Shown: piece by piece, positions 8,638 through 17,843 of the stretch | Position numbering within the stretch: position 1 is the stretch's first letter | How the letters are laid out: every line of letters starts with the position of its first letter | Source of the DNA: RGIG9115 sp045644665 | GTDB lineage: Bacteria > Bacillota > Clostridia > UBA1381 | NCBI GenBank assembly: GCA_045644665.1 | Contig: JAZRHH010000034.1 | Span: 50,895 to 114,894, forward strand | Direction of reading: 5' to 3' | Length of the DNA: 64,000 bases | Program-made: the position numbers and the translations under genes | Notes under the pieces: generated by a model | The model's database searches: none | Told to the model about the DNA's origin: nothing | The model's input: the letters and a program-made list of their open reading frames with translations, nothing else

Positions 8638-8666
8638 ATTTTACATCAAAAGAGTTTTTCTGTCAA
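8638..8666 (-). promoter_or_regulatory. promoter of the M16 peptidase pair
   Basis: On the minus strand TTGACA (8666-8661) and TAAAAT (8643-8638) are 17 bases apart. The -35 box overlaps the gpr stop codon, so the M16 genes can be expressed apart from the spore gene. Confidence 0.75.
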
Positions 8667-9517
8667 CCCACATATTCCTCTATTTCCCTTAATGACATAC
8701 CTTTTTGAAGAGCCATATTTATGCCGCCGGAAATGGTTTTTGCGCATTTTTTTATAATAGTATCAATGTCACGGGGGGTAACAACAAGAGGCTCGTTTTT
8801 TGTGTTCGAATTATCTCTTGTAAAGGTCATGGCGTCAACCACCGTTGGAACGCCCATTGCAATTACGGGTACGCCAAGCTCCTTTTTTGAAATTCCGCTT
8901 CTGTTATTTCCAACGCCGGCACCGGGCTGAATTCCTGCATCGGAAATCTGGAGCGTTATACCAATCCTTGAAATATCCGCCGCCGCAAGTGCATCAATTA
9001 CAATTACAAGGTCAGGCTTCAGCCTTTCCACAATACTTTTTACAACCTCCGCTGTTTCCATTCCTGTTGTGCCCATAACCCCCGGTGCAATTGCGCAAAC
9101 AGAACTTACATTGTCCCCAAAAAGCTCCGGTGCGTGTTTTTTCATGTGGTGTGTTACCATAATTTCCGATACAGTTTTTGTCCCAAGGCTGTCAGGGGTA
9201 ATGTTTTCATTGCCAAGTCCCACAACAAGAGTTAGCGTGCTGCTTTTTATATCGCACAGCTTTCCAATTTCCTCTGCAACTGTGTGACATGCACTTTCAT
9301 AAGCCTCGGTAGAATATTTTATGTCAGGTACCTCAATGGTAATGTATTTACCTATAGCTTTTCCAAGAGCCTTTTCGCCTTTTTCATTTAAAACCTCAAC
9401 GGTTGTTACCTTTAAATCCTCTTTTATCTCTGTATCTGCTTTTACACCGTCAATTTCCTTTGCCTCGCCCTTTGTAAGCTCTCTTGCTTCGTCTGCAAGG
9501 TCTGTTCTGAAATACAT
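8663..9517 (-). CDS. gpr: GPR germination endopeptidase
   Basis: This 284-residue protein is the spore protease GPR (peptidase family A25), which degrades small acid-soluble spore proteins at germination. It starts MYFRTDLADEARE, where the RTDLA region corresponds to the pro-sequence and cleavage area of GPR. Other family segments are VVGLGNENITPDSLG, APGVMGTTGMETAEV and VIDALAAADISRIG with conserved acidic residues. The ATG has AAAGGCGGATATTT upstream. Its presence argues that the organism forms endospores or descends from one that did. In Bacillus gpr is read by forespore sigma factors; I could not find a convincing forespore promoter here. Confidence 0.93.
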   Translation of the reverse strand: MYFRTDLADEARELTKGEAKEIDGVKADTEIKEDLKVTTVEVLNEKGEKALGKAIGKYITIEVPDIKYSTEAYESACHTVAEEIGKLCDIKSSTLTLVVGLGNENITPDSLGTKTVSEIMVTHHMKKHAPELFGDNVSSVCAIAPGVMGTTGMETAEVVKSIVERLKPDLVIVIDALAAADISRIGITLQISDAGIQPGAGVGNNRSGISKKELGVPVIAMGVPTVVDAMTFTRDNSNTKNEPLVVTPRDIDTIIKKCAKTISGGINMALQKGMSLREIEEYVG

Positions 9518-9574
9518 AAATATCCGCCTTTCATACTTTTTTATTAATGTTTCCTTAAATTAAGGTTTAAATAC

Positions 9575-9603
9575 TTGCAAAACCTAAAATTTAGTGATAT
9601 ACT
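9575..9603 (+). promoter_or_regulatory. promoter of the NSS transporter gene
   Basis: TTGCAA (9575-9580) and TATACT (9598-9603) are separated by 17 bases. A small palindrome CCTTAA-A-TTAAGG lies just upstream (9552-9564), between the divergent gpr and transporter genes, and might be an operator. Confidence 0.65.
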
Positions 9604-9635
9604 AAGTTTAATAAATTTTGAAAGGAACAAAAAAT

Positions 9636-11003
9636 ATGGAAAGAGAAAAATTTTCATCACGGCTTGGATTTTTACTTATCTCTGCCGGATGTGCAATAGG
9701 ACTTGGAAATGTGTGGAGATTTCCTTATATAACAGGTAAATACGGCGGCGGAGCTTTTGTGCTTATGTATTTTGCATTTCTTATTCTTTTTGGACTTCCC
9801 ATTTTGGCAATGGAACTTGCGGTGGGTAGAGGAAGCCAAAAAAGTGTTGCAAAATCCTTTGACGAGCTTGAACCAAAAGGTGCCAAGTTTCACCTTATGA
9901 AATATCCTGCAATGGCGGGAAATTATCTGCTTATGATGTTTTATACATGTATTGCAGGCTGGCTTCTTATTTACTGCTGGAAAATGATTGCCGGTGAGTT
10001 TGCAGCAGGCGTAACAGCCGCCCAGATAGAGAGTGCATTTGCTACTCTTACACAGTCACCTGTCCAGATGATTGTTGCCATGGTAATAATTGTTGTAGGT
10101 TGTATGGCAGTTTGCGGCATGGGACTTAAAAACGGAGTTGAAAGAATAACAAAGTTTATGATGCTCTGTCTTCTTATTATCATGATTGTTCTTGCAATTA
10201 ACTCCTTTACAATGTCCGGAATTAAAGAAGGACTTAGCTTTTACTTAAAGCCCGATTTTTCAAAGCTTACAGGAAACGGACTTCAAAATGCTATATTTGA
10301 CGCAATGGGACAGGCATTTTTTACACTTAGTATCGGTATGGGCTCAATAGCAATTTTTGGAAGCTATATAGGAAAGGAACACGCTCTTACAGGCGAGGGT
10401 ATAAGAATAGCTGTTCTTGACACATCTGTTGCCTTTGTGGCAGGTCTTATAATATTCCCTGCGTGCTTTACTTATAACGTAGAGCCAAGCAGCGGACCAA
10501 ACCTTATTTTTGTAACACTTCCAAACGTGTTTGCAAACATGGCAGGTGGCAGAATATGGGGAAGTTTGTTCTTTATATTCCTTTTATTTGCAGCAATTTC
10601 AACCGTTATCGCTGTATTTGAAAATATCATTTCCTGCTGGATGGACCTCGGTTCTACAAGAAAGAAGGCTGTTATTATAAACACAGCTCTTATTATAATT
10701 CTTGCACTTCCTTGTATCCTTGGCTTTAATGTATGGTCAGGCTTTATGCCATTTGGTGAGGGAAGTAATATTATGGACCTTGAGGACTTTATTGTAAGTA
10801 ACAATATTCTGCCTCTCGGAGCTCTTGTTTATGTAATATTCTGTACAAGCAGATATGGCTGGGGCTTTAAAAACTTCCTCAGTGAGGTAAACTGTGGCTC
10901 TGGAATAAAATTCCCGGCTGTTTGCAGAATTTATGTATCATACATTTTGCCGCTTATAATACTCGCAGTGTTTATACAAGGATATGTAGCAAAATTCTTC
11001 TGA
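9636..11003 (+). CDS. sodium-dependent neurotransmitter-symporter (NSS) family transporter
   Basis: A 455-residue integral membrane protein with about 11-12 membrane segments. The N-terminus carries the NSS signature AGCAIGLGNVWRFPY, which forms the sodium and substrate site in LeuT-type transporters; bacterial members of this length commonly carry amino acids with sodium. GAAAGGA at 9619-9625 supports the ATG at 9636; an in-frame TTG at 9618 would put that site inside the gene. It is monocistronic, with its own promoter and a terminator right after the TGA. The substrate is unknown. Confidence 0.9.
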   Translation: MEREKFSSRLGFLLISAGCAIGLGNVWRFPYITGKYGGGAFVLMYFAFLILFGLPILAMELAVGRGSQKSVAKSFDELEPKGAKFHLMKYPAMAGNYLLMMFYTCIAGWLLIYCWKMIAGEFAAGVTAAQIESAFATLTQSPVQMIVAMVIIVVGCMAVCGMGLKNGVERITKFMMLCLLIIMIVLAINSFTMSGIKEGLSFYLKPDFSKLTGNGLQNAIFDAMGQAFFTLSIGMGSIAIFGSYIGKEHALTGEGIRIAVLDTSVAFVAGLIIFPACFTYNVEPSSGPNLIFVTLPNVFANMAGGRIWGSLFFIFLLFAAISTVIAVFENIISCWMDLGSTRKKAVIINTALIIILALPCILGFNVWSGFMPFGEGSNIMDLEDFIVSNNILPLGALVYVIFCTSRYGWGFKNFLSEVNCGSGIKFPAVCRIYVSYILPLIILAVFIQGYVAKFF

Positions 11004-11004
11004 T

Positions 11005-11030
11005 AAAAAAAGGCTTTGAAGCCTTTTTTT
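11005..11030 (+). terminator. intrinsic terminator
   Basis: AAGGCTT-TG-AAGCCTT flanked by A and T runs directly after the transporter stop codon separates it from the exopolysaccharide operon. Confidence 0.88.
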
Positions 11031-11042
11031 ATTTCAAAATTA

Positions 11043-11071
11043 TGGACAAAAGTAATACTATGTGATATAAT
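11043..11071 (+). promoter_or_regulatory. promoter of the exopolysaccharide / c-di-GMP operon
   Basis: TGGACA (11043-11048) and TATAAT (11066-11071) are separated by 17 bases. It is the only strong promoter I found before a run of 19 genes that extends to 33833, so the whole locus may be one transcript. The leader of about 58 bases is too short for a c-di-GMP riboswitch. Confidence 0.75.
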
Positions 11072-11135
11072 ACATTATGGATTGTTGTATTTTGATGAAA
11101 AAAGTTAATGTTATTATAAAAAAGAGGTGTTATTT

Positions 11136-13433
11136 GTGACAGCAAAAATTAAAAAAATCAAATATTCCGGCAATAACATTTTATATACTCTTATAGCAAC
11201 CACACTTTTGTGTCTTGTTTTTATACTATCAATTGGATATGTGTATCTAAGGGCAGAAAAGGAAGGCTTTGAAAATTTACATATGGAGACCAGTCAGATA
11301 AAAGAGGATATTAAGCTTCAAATAAAGTCGGACCAGGAAAACCTTATAACTCTTGCAGGTGTTGCCGCAGAGCTTTATGAAAGCGGACAGAGCTATGATC
11401 TTATATTCCAGTCCTTTGAGCCTATTGGTCTTATAAGAAGTGTGGGTATACTTTTGCCTGATAATACTTTTGTATCAAAGCGTGGCGTTCTTGATTTTAA
11501 TGGTAAGCTATCCTTTGAGGAAGAGGTAAAAAAAGGTATGTATGTAAGCGGAAGAGTAAAGGATGTAACAAATCCTTCCCTTGAAATAATCCGCAGCAGT
11601 GTGCCAATTGTAATCGGGGAAGAGACGATAGGTATTATGTACGGTTCAATAATGCTTGATTCATTCCTTGACAGGTATCATACCATGACAGATGACCTTG
11701 ACGCACAGCTTTACGTGTACGAAAAAGGTAACGGTAATTTTCTTATTGATACACTCCATGACAAGCTGGGAAATATAGAAGACCTTAAAAACAAAAGCTA
11801 CAAAAAAGGTTTTTCCTATAAGCAAATGATGAGCGAGGAAAGAGGATACTCAGCGTTTATGTCACAGGTATGGGGAGAGTATTTGTATGTTCACTATGCA
11901 CCTCTTGATGTAAGCGACTGGCAAATTATCCTTGCAAGACGTGAGCAACAGGTGTTTGCAAATGTGAGATATATTACCATGATATTAGTTATAGCCTTTA
12001 TTATGATGGTGGTCATAATTGGTTTATATCTGCTACTCATTTTCAGAAATGACAGAAAAATAAGCTTAATCAATAACGCAAGTTCCAAATTAAGAAAGTT
12101 GCTGCTTGAAATAAATCAGCAAAATACAAGTATCAACGATGCACTTAGGAACATTACGTTTTTTGCAAAAGCCAGGTCAACATTTTTTGTTGACACAGAC
12201 GGGGAAGACTATAACTTTATATCAGCTCCCTTTGAGGGAACAGCTCTTTCAGCTGACGAAAGAAAATATTTGATTTCCGAACTTCTAAAATATGCTGCAA
12301 CCATACACGTAGCAGGCGGAACAACTGTAGGAGTTATGACGGTAAAAGCTGGTATCCACCTGGAAGAGGCAAATCCGGAGTTTAATAAATTTTTAATAAA
12401 GCACAACATGGAAACTGTATCTTTTGCAGCAGTTGTAAATAAGAATAATCACATAAGTATTCTTGGCTCCACAAATGCTGAAAAAGAAAAAGAAGTAAGA
12501 ATACTTCTTGAAGATGTGGCAGTTTGCTTCTCCATTGCAATTTATAACAAAAAACATCTCAGCCGTACAGAGCGTGCTGCGGCAACAGATTCTCTTACAG
12601 GACTTTATAACAGAGTAACATATAAAAAAGATGTTATTATGTTTGATGAAGAAAAACCGGAAAACTTTGCATGCGTGTACATAGATGTAAACGAGCTTCA
12701 TATGCACAACAACAAGTACGGTCACGCGGCAGGCGACGAAATGCTTATTTATATCGCAAATACAATGAAAGAGGTATTTTTCAGACACCATATGTATCGT
12801 ATGGGCGGAGATGAATTCCTTGTATTTGCAAAAGGTGTAAATCAGGAGCAAATTAAAAAGTCAATAGATTTGCTTATTCAAGGCCTTAAGCCTGTAAATT
12901 ATCATGTTGCAATTGGAATGTCCTACAGGGCACAAAATGTAAACACAGACGAAGTGGTACGTGAAGCAGAAATAAGAATGTACGAGGCAAAGGCAAAGTA
13001 CTATCAGAGCAAAGAGGTAAAGTACGTTTCTACAACGGAAGCGGCAGAGTATAAGAGCATTAGTACGGGAATAAAAGAAATTGACACACTTTTGTCTGTA
13101 ATGCAGGAACACTATAATGGCATATATCGTGTAAAACTAAGTACTGATGAGGTGCGCCGAATACTCATGCCTGCATATCTTGGGTATAATGAAAACGAAA
13201 AATATTTCGAAAAACTTTATACAAAATATGTAAACGAATCTGTAGATTCAGATTTTCATAGGGCAATGCTCAGTTTCATGAACTATGAGTCATTAAAAAG
13301 GCAACTGACAAAGGGCAGAGTTCCTCAGATTACATATAAGAAAACTAATGGTGAAACTGTTGTACTAAAGGTATATTCTCTTGACCGTGAAACAGAAATT
13401 GACAATACCCTTTGGGTTTTTGCTAAGGAATAA
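11136..13433 (+). CDS. membrane diguanylate cyclase with Cache-like sensor and an unknown C-terminal domain
   Basis: The 765-residue protein has a membrane segment near residues 13-35, an outside sensor region (dCache-like) to about 275, a second membrane segment near 277-302, a GAF-like stretch, and a GGDEF domain with DSLTGLYNR and an intact GGDEF at about 557-561. It should make c-di-GMP. There is no RxxD inhibitory site upstream of the GGDEF motif. About 135 residues follow the GGDEF domain and look like a PAS-type fold I cannot name. AAGAGG at 11122-11127 supports GTG 11136 rather than GTG 11127. It is the first gene of the exopolysaccharide operon, so extracellular signals may set polymer output through this enzyme. 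Confidence 0.85.
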   Translation: MTAKIKKIKYSGNNILYTLIATTLLCLVFILSIGYVYLRAEKEGFENLHMETSQIKEDIKLQIKSDQENLITLAGVAAELYESGQSYDLIFQSFEPIGLIRSVGILLPDNTFVSKRGVLDFNGKLSFEEEVKKGMYVSGRVKDVTNPSLEIIRSSVPIVIGEETIGIMYGSIMLDSFLDRYHTMTDDLDAQLYVYEKGNGNFLIDTLHDKLGNIEDLKNKSYKKGFSYKQMMSEERGYSAFMSQVWGEYLYVHYAPLDVSDWQIILARREQQVFANVRYITMILVIAFIMMVVIIGLYLLLIFRNDRKISLINNASSKLRKLLLEINQQNTSINDALRNITFFAKARSTFFVDTDGEDYNFISAPFEGTALSADERKYLISELLKYAATIHVAGGTTVGVMTVKAGIHLEEANPEFNKFLIKHNMETVSFAAVVNKNNHISILGSTNAEKEKEVRILLEDVAVCFSIAIYNKKHLSRTERAAATDSLTGLYNRVTYKKDVIMFDEEKPENFACVYIDVNELHMHNNKYGHAAGDEMLIYIANTMKEVFFRHHMYRMGGDEFLVFAKGVNQEQIKKSIDLLIQGLKPVNYHVAIGMSYRAQNVNTDEVVREAEIRMYEAKAKYYQSKEVKYVSTTEAAEYKSISTGIKEIDTLLSVMQEHYNGIYRVKLSTDEVRRILMPAYLGYNENEKYFEKLYTKYVNESVDSDFHRAMLSFMNYESLKRQLTKGRVPQITYKKTNGETVVLKVYSLDRETEIDNTLWVFAKE

Positions 13434-13993
13434 TGAGTGTGAAAATAGTTATGAACAGTGTTTTTAAAAAAGACCTATACAGGTATTACGGAGAAGAGGG
13501 AGAACCCTTTTTAAAAAGAGTATTCAGACCTCTGGAACTAAAATTTATATGTCTGTTTAGAAAAGCAAACAGCTGTAAATTCCCTCCTCTAAAGCTTTTT
13601 TATATGCTAAGGCTTATGTATTTGTCAAACAGGACCCAAATTCAAATTCCTGCCAGGACAAGCATAGGTGAAGGTCTGTACATAGGTCATCTTGGACGTA
13701 TTATAATTCACCCTGATGCAAAACTAGGTAAAAACATAAACATTGGCACAGGTGTAACAATAGGAATGGAAAACCGGGGAAAAAGAAAAGGCGTTCCTCA
13801 AATTTCGGATAACTGCTGGATTGGAACAAATGCTGTTATTGTAGGAAATATTAAAATTGGCAGTGATTGTCTTATTGCGCCTCTTGCCTACGTTAATTTT
13901 GATGTTCCCGACCATAGTGTTGTTATTGGAAATCCCGGGAAAATAATTCCAAAAGAAAATGCCACTGCGGAGTATGTTGATAACCGTATATAA
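13433..13993 (+). CDS. serine acetyltransferase-like hexapeptide O-acetyltransferase
   Basis: A 186-residue left-handed beta-helix acyltransferase. Hexapeptide repeats run from about residue 75 to 170 (GKNINIGTGVTIG, WIGTNAVIVGNIKIG, VVIGNPGKII), with a GHLGRIIIH segment carrying the catalytic-type histidine. It resembles CysE-like proteins but lacks the N-terminal helical domain of true serine acetyltransferases, and it lies in a polysaccharide locus. Acetylation of a sugar in the repeat unit is the likelier job. The ATG overlaps the preceding stop by one base. Confidence 0.8.
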   Translation: MSVKIVMNSVFKKDLYRYYGEEGEPFLKRVFRPLELKFICLFRKANSCKFPPLKLFYMLRLMYLSNRTQIQIPARTSIGEGLYIGHLGRIIIHPDAKLGKNINIGTGVTIGMENRGKRKGVPQISDNCWIGTNAVIVGNIKIGSDCLIAPLAYVNFDVPDHSVVIGNPGKIIPKENATAEYVDNRI

Positions 13994-14053
13994 CTAAAAG
14001 AAGATAAACTCTGCCAACAAAGCAGGTATCTTAAAAATATGGAGGTAGCGGGT

Positions 14054-15556
14054 TTGTCTAAAAAAGATTCAAGAATTAAAAATAACCTGATATCATCATT
14101 TGTATATCAGTTTGTGCTTATATCCCTGAGCTTCCTTTTGCCAAGATTATATCTTGAGAACTTTGGTTCAGAGGTCAATGGTGTTCTTTCCACCATAAAA
14201 CAGATTTTTACATACATGTGTCTTCTGGAAGCAGGCGTAGGTCTTGCAACAACTCAGGCGCTGTATAAAAGAATTGGCGAAAAGGATTATAGCAGCGCAA
14301 GCTCGGTTCTTTCGGCAACTAATGCTTATTATATTAAAACCGGAATCATATACCTTGTACTTGTTCTTATTATAGCTGCGGTCTATGGATATGTAATACC
14401 AACATCCATAAACAGTAATGTATTGTTTTTTATCGTTATACTAAATGCCATACCGGCACTGTTCAGCTATTTTGTTCAGGCAAAATACAGGATACTTATG
14501 GAGGTTGACGGGAGAAAGTATGTAATAAACAATTCGGAAACAATTCTTCAACTTGCATCAAATGCGGGTAAAATACTTGTTTTGCTCTTGACAGACAGTC
14601 TTATTCTTATTCAGCTTGTTTATTGTATAATAGCCCTTGTTCAGCTTGTATTTTTATATTTTTATGCAAGACGCAGATATAAATGGCTTGATTTAAAAGC
14701 CAAACCGGATTATGATGCCATATCCCAGAAAAACTCGGTTCTGGTGCATCAGCTCTCGGGCATGGTGTTTAATAATACTGATGTACTGCTCATTTCTGTC
14801 CTTTGTGATTTTAAGGCGGTAAGTGTTTATGCTATATATAATATATTCTTTTCACAGGTGCAGAATTTTATAACAAGCGTGGTTTCTTCTTTTACATTTG
14901 CCTTGGGTCAGATGTTTCATACAGACAGAGAAAGGTTTGACAAATTATTTAATGTATACGAAACCTTTTACATAATGGTGAGCTTTATAATCTATACCCT
15001 TATGGCAGTATTTTTACTTCCGCTTATACAAATATATACAAGCGGCATAAAGGATGCCCAGTACACAAATGTATTTCTGGTGCTGCTTTTTGTAATAATG
15101 AATTTGGTTGCTAACGGCAAAATACCTGCCAATAGTATTATAGAGTATTCCGGTGGATTTGAAAAAACCCGCAGCTACGCAATATGGGAAATGGTTATAA
15201 ACATCACGGTTTCTGTTATAGCAATTATTTATATGGGAATATGCGGTGCTATACTTGGAACAATTGCGGCACTGGTGTATCGCGGCATAATGACAATTCG
15301 CTATTCAAATAAGAAAGTTCAGAAAAGAAATCAGATGTGTACATATAAAATCCTTATTTCAAATGGTTTGGTATTCCTTGGAATAATGGCAATATTTTTT
15401 GTTGACACCTTTAGTAACATGGCATTTTTACAGCTTTTATTAAATGGAATTATTCACTCCATATGGATAGTAGGGTTATACGTACTTGTTAATTTTGTAT
15501 TTAATAAATCTGCTTTTAAAACACTTTTGCAAATTTACAGGGGGAAGAAAAAATAA
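14054..15556 (+). CDS. polysaccharide flippase (Wzx-like, MOP superfamily)
   Basis: An integral membrane protein of 500 residues with 12-14 membrane segments, of the Wzx/RfbX group in the MOP flippase superfamily, which moves undecaprenyl-linked repeat units across the membrane. The N-terminal SSFVYQFVLISLSFLLPRLY and an internal FEKTRSYAIWE region are typical. The start is uncertain: GGAGGT at 14041-14046 fits TTG 14054, while ATG 14039 has only a weak AGCAGG upstream. The next gene starts on the last base of its stop codon. Confidence 0.85.
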   Translation: MSKKDSRIKNNLISSFVYQFVLISLSFLLPRLYLENFGSEVNGVLSTIKQIFTYMCLLEAGVGLATTQALYKRIGEKDYSSASSVLSATNAYYIKTGIIYLVLVLIIAAVYGYVIPTSINSNVLFFIVILNAIPALFSYFVQAKYRILMEVDGRKYVINNSETILQLASNAGKILVLLLTDSLILIQLVYCIIALVQLVFLYFYARRRYKWLDLKAKPDYDAISQKNSVLVHQLSGMVFNNTDVLLISVLCDFKAVSVYAIYNIFFSQVQNFITSVVSSFTFALGQMFHTDRERFDKLFNVYETFYIMVSFIIYTLMAVFLLPLIQIYTSGIKDAQYTNVFLVLLFVIMNLVANGKIPANSIIEYSGGFEKTRSYAIWEMVINITVSVIAIIYMGICGAILGTIAALVYRGIMTIRYSNKKVQKRNQMCTYKILISNGLVFLGIMAIFFVDTFSNMAFLQLLLNGIIHSIWIVGLYVLVNFVFNKSAFKTLLQIYRGKKK

Positions 15557-16290
15557 TGAGTATTCCAAAGGTGATTTATTATTGTTGGTTTGGAAAGGGT
15601 AAAATGCCAAAACTGGCAGAAAAATGTATAAAAAGCTGGAAAAAATACTGTCCTGATTACGAAATAGTTTGTGTAAATGAAGAAAATTTTGATATAACTC
15701 AAAACAAATATGCAGCCGAGGCGTATGAGGCAGGCAAATGGGCATTTGTAAGCGATTATGCAAGGCTTAAGGTACTTTATGACCATGGCGGAATTTATTT
15801 TGATACAGATGTTGAGCTTTTAAAACCTCTTGACCCTCTTATAGAACAAGGTGGGTTTATGGGATTTGATGATAACGGAATTATATCAACAGGTCTTGGA
15901 TTTGCCTGTGAAAAGGGAAATGAGCTTGTAGGTAGTATTTTAAAGGACTATGAAAACATACCTTTTTTACTTCCTGACGGAACATTGGACCTCACTCCCT
16001 GTCCTGACAGAAACACCAAGGTATTAGTAAAGCTTGGCATGGATCTCCATAATAAAGACCAGGTGTTTATGGGAATAAGGATGCTCCCTGAAGATTATCT
16101 TTGCCCCATAAAATATTATTCCGGCAAAAAAGTAATAACGGAGAACACTTATTCCATACATCACTTTTGCGCCTCATGGACGTCTGCAACAAGCAAACGA
16201 ACCACGTTTATTAAGCGTATAATCGGTGTGAAGCTTTATGAGAAGTTATACGGAAAATTTTTACATAAATTTAAATGGCTGGAGTGGTAA
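15556..16290 (+). CDS. GT32-type glycosyltransferase (capsular polysaccharide synthesis)
   Basis: A 244-residue cytoplasmic glycosyltransferase of the DXD-containing GT32 (Och1/TcdA-like) group. It starts IPKVIYYCWFGKGKMPKL, then AFVSDYARLKVLYDHGG and the metal-binding DXD in YFDTDVELLKPLDPL. A conserved SIHHFCASW lies near the end. It likely adds one sugar to the lipid-linked repeat unit. It is coupled to the flippase gene by one base of overlap; the sugar cannot be told from sequence. Confidence 0.82.
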   Translation: MSIPKVIYYCWFGKGKMPKLAEKCIKSWKKYCPDYEIVCVNEENFDITQNKYAAEAYEAGKWAFVSDYARLKVLYDHGGIYFDTDVELLKPLDPLIEQGGFMGFDDNGIISTGLGFACEKGNELVGSILKDYENIPFLLPDGTLDLTPCPDRNTKVLVKLGMDLHNKDQVFMGIRMLPEDYLCPIKYYSGKKVITENTYSIHHFCASWTSATSKRTTFIKRIIGVKLYEKLYGKFLHKFKWLEW

Positions 16291-16292
16291 AA

Positions 16293-17843
16293 ATGCCTGA
16301 AAAAGTATTAAAAAAATTGGGTACTCATATTTTGCCTCAGTGGAAGGTTTGTTTTATTTCGGCTTTGATTGTGGGAATTGTTGCTCATTTATATAAAATA
16401 ACAAACTGGCTTCCCAATTGGGATTCCCTTGTATTCAGGTATGATTCCCAAAATATGATTTCCCTTGGAAGATGGTTCTTGCCTGTTGTGTGTTCTTTCA
16501 GCTCATTTTATGATTTGCCATTTTTAAATGGTATTATAGCAATTGTATTTCATGGTTTGAGTGCCGTGTGTATTTGCAAAATACTTAATGTGCAAAAGAA
16601 AATTACTGCTATCTTAATAGGCGCAGTAATTGTTTCGTTCCCAACAGTTACTTCGGTTATGATGTACAACTATGTGGCAGACGGCTATAGCATTGCATTT
16701 TTCCTTTCTACTCTTGGGGCGATGTATATGACGGAGGAAAAACCAAAGTATATCCTTTCTGCGATACTTATTGCTTTGTCAACAGGTATTTATCAGGCGT
16801 ATATAACCGTTACCATAATGCTGATTTTACTTAAGCTGATAGATGATATGATTTATCGGAGCGTGGATTTCAAAAGGGTTTTTAAAAAAAGTGTGTGGAT
16901 GCTTTTGACAGGGATTTTGGGGGTAGCGTTATATAGCCTTGCTTTAAAAATACTTTTGAGTATTTTTTCTACAGAACTAATTAATTATCAGGGAATTAAT
17001 GCGTCAGCGTCAATGTCAGCCATTGATTTACCCGGTTCCCTTTATGTAATAAAGGAAACTTTTCTGAACTGTTTCTTTGATTTGTCGAAGGGTGTAAACG
17101 TATACGTTGTTTTAAATGTGCTTGTTGCAGTGTTTACCCTTTCCCTTTACATTAAATACATAATAAAAAATGGTATTTATAACAAACCTGCTAATATTTT
17201 TTGCCTTGCTATTTTGGGTGTTATGCTCGTAGTGGGAGCAGGTGCCCTTGCTTTGATAAATGCGGGTATTGACTATCATAATCTTATGCTTATGGGATAC
17301 TCTGTATTTTATCTGTTTTTCATAATTCTATATGAAAGAGGAACAGATACGGCCAAGTGGCATACTTGCATCAAATGCTGGACTATACTGCTGATAGCTA
17401 TGGCAATAATTTCAAATCAAATAGTTATATCAAATGTAAGCTATCATAAGGCACAAATGGCATACGAAAAATCCTATGGGGTTTTGATGCGTATAGCAGA
17501 CCGGATAGAACAGACACCCGGAGCAAAAGATTGTGAAAAAATTCTTGTGCTTGGAGCTCTTGATAACAGCAGTGATTATAGCGTTAATTTAACGCCGGAT
17601 ATTACCGGAATAACAGACGGGTATATAATTCGTGCAGATGACGAAACAGTAGGACAAAGCGTATTATCCAGTGCCCTTTCAGACTACTGTGAGAAAAGTT
17701 ATGAGTTTATAAGCGGGCAGGATAAGAAAAATCTTTCCCAAAGAGAAGATATAAAAGCTATGGAAATGTGGCCGTCAAAAACAAGTGTGGCAGTCATAGA
17801 TGATATAGTGGTTATTAAGCTTGGTACAGAAGGTGAAAATTAA
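16293..17843 (+). CDS. GtrII-like multispanning glucosyltransferase-domain protein
   Basis: A 516-residue membrane protein with about ten membrane segments followed by a soluble C-terminal domain of roughly 120 residues. The N-terminal region with PNWDSLVFRYDSQNMISLG and the following GRWFLPVV resembles the GtrII glucosyltransferase domain, in which acidic residues in the first outer loop are catalytic. Such enzymes modify polysaccharide outside the membrane using lipid-linked sugar, and a GtrB-like lipid glucosyltransferase is encoded at 32.1 kb in the same operon. GGAGTGG at 16279-16285 supports ATG 16293 over ATG 16275. Confidence 0.72.
   Translation: MPEKVLKKLGTHILPQWKVCFISALIVGIVAHLYKITNWLPNWDSLVFRYDSQNMISLGRWFLPVVCSFSSFYDLPFLNGIIAIVFHGLSAVCICKILNVQKKITAILIGAVIVSFPTVTSVMMYNYVADGYSIAFFLSTLGAMYMTEEKPKYILSAILIALSTGIYQAYITVTIMLILLKLIDDMIYRSVDFKRVFKKSVWMLLTGILGVALYSLALKILLSIFSTELINYQGINASASMSAIDLPGSLYVIKETFLNCFFDLSKGVNVYVVLNVLVAVFTLSLYIKYIIKNGIYNKPANIFCLAILGVMLVVGAGALALINAGIDYHNLMLMGYSVFYLFFIILYERGTDTAKWHTCIKCWTILLIAMAIISNQIVISNVSYHKAQMAYEKSYGVLMRIADRIEQTPGAKDCEKILVLGALDNSSDYSVNLTPDITGITDGYIIRADDETVGQSVLSSALSDYCEKSYEFISGQDKKNLSQREDIKAMEMWPSKTSVAVIDDIVVIKLGTEGEN

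Noticed and set aside
9518..9600. Forespore sigma-factor promoter for gpr
   Set aside because: No pair of -35/-10 elements with the right spacing for sigma-F or sigma-G was convincing.
11072..11135. c-di-GMP riboswitch before the diguanylate cyclase
   Set aside because: The leader is only about 60 bases, with no matching fold.
13433..13993. Housekeeping serine acetyltransferase (cysE)
   Set aside because: The N-terminal helical domain is missing and the gene lies inside the polysaccharide operon.
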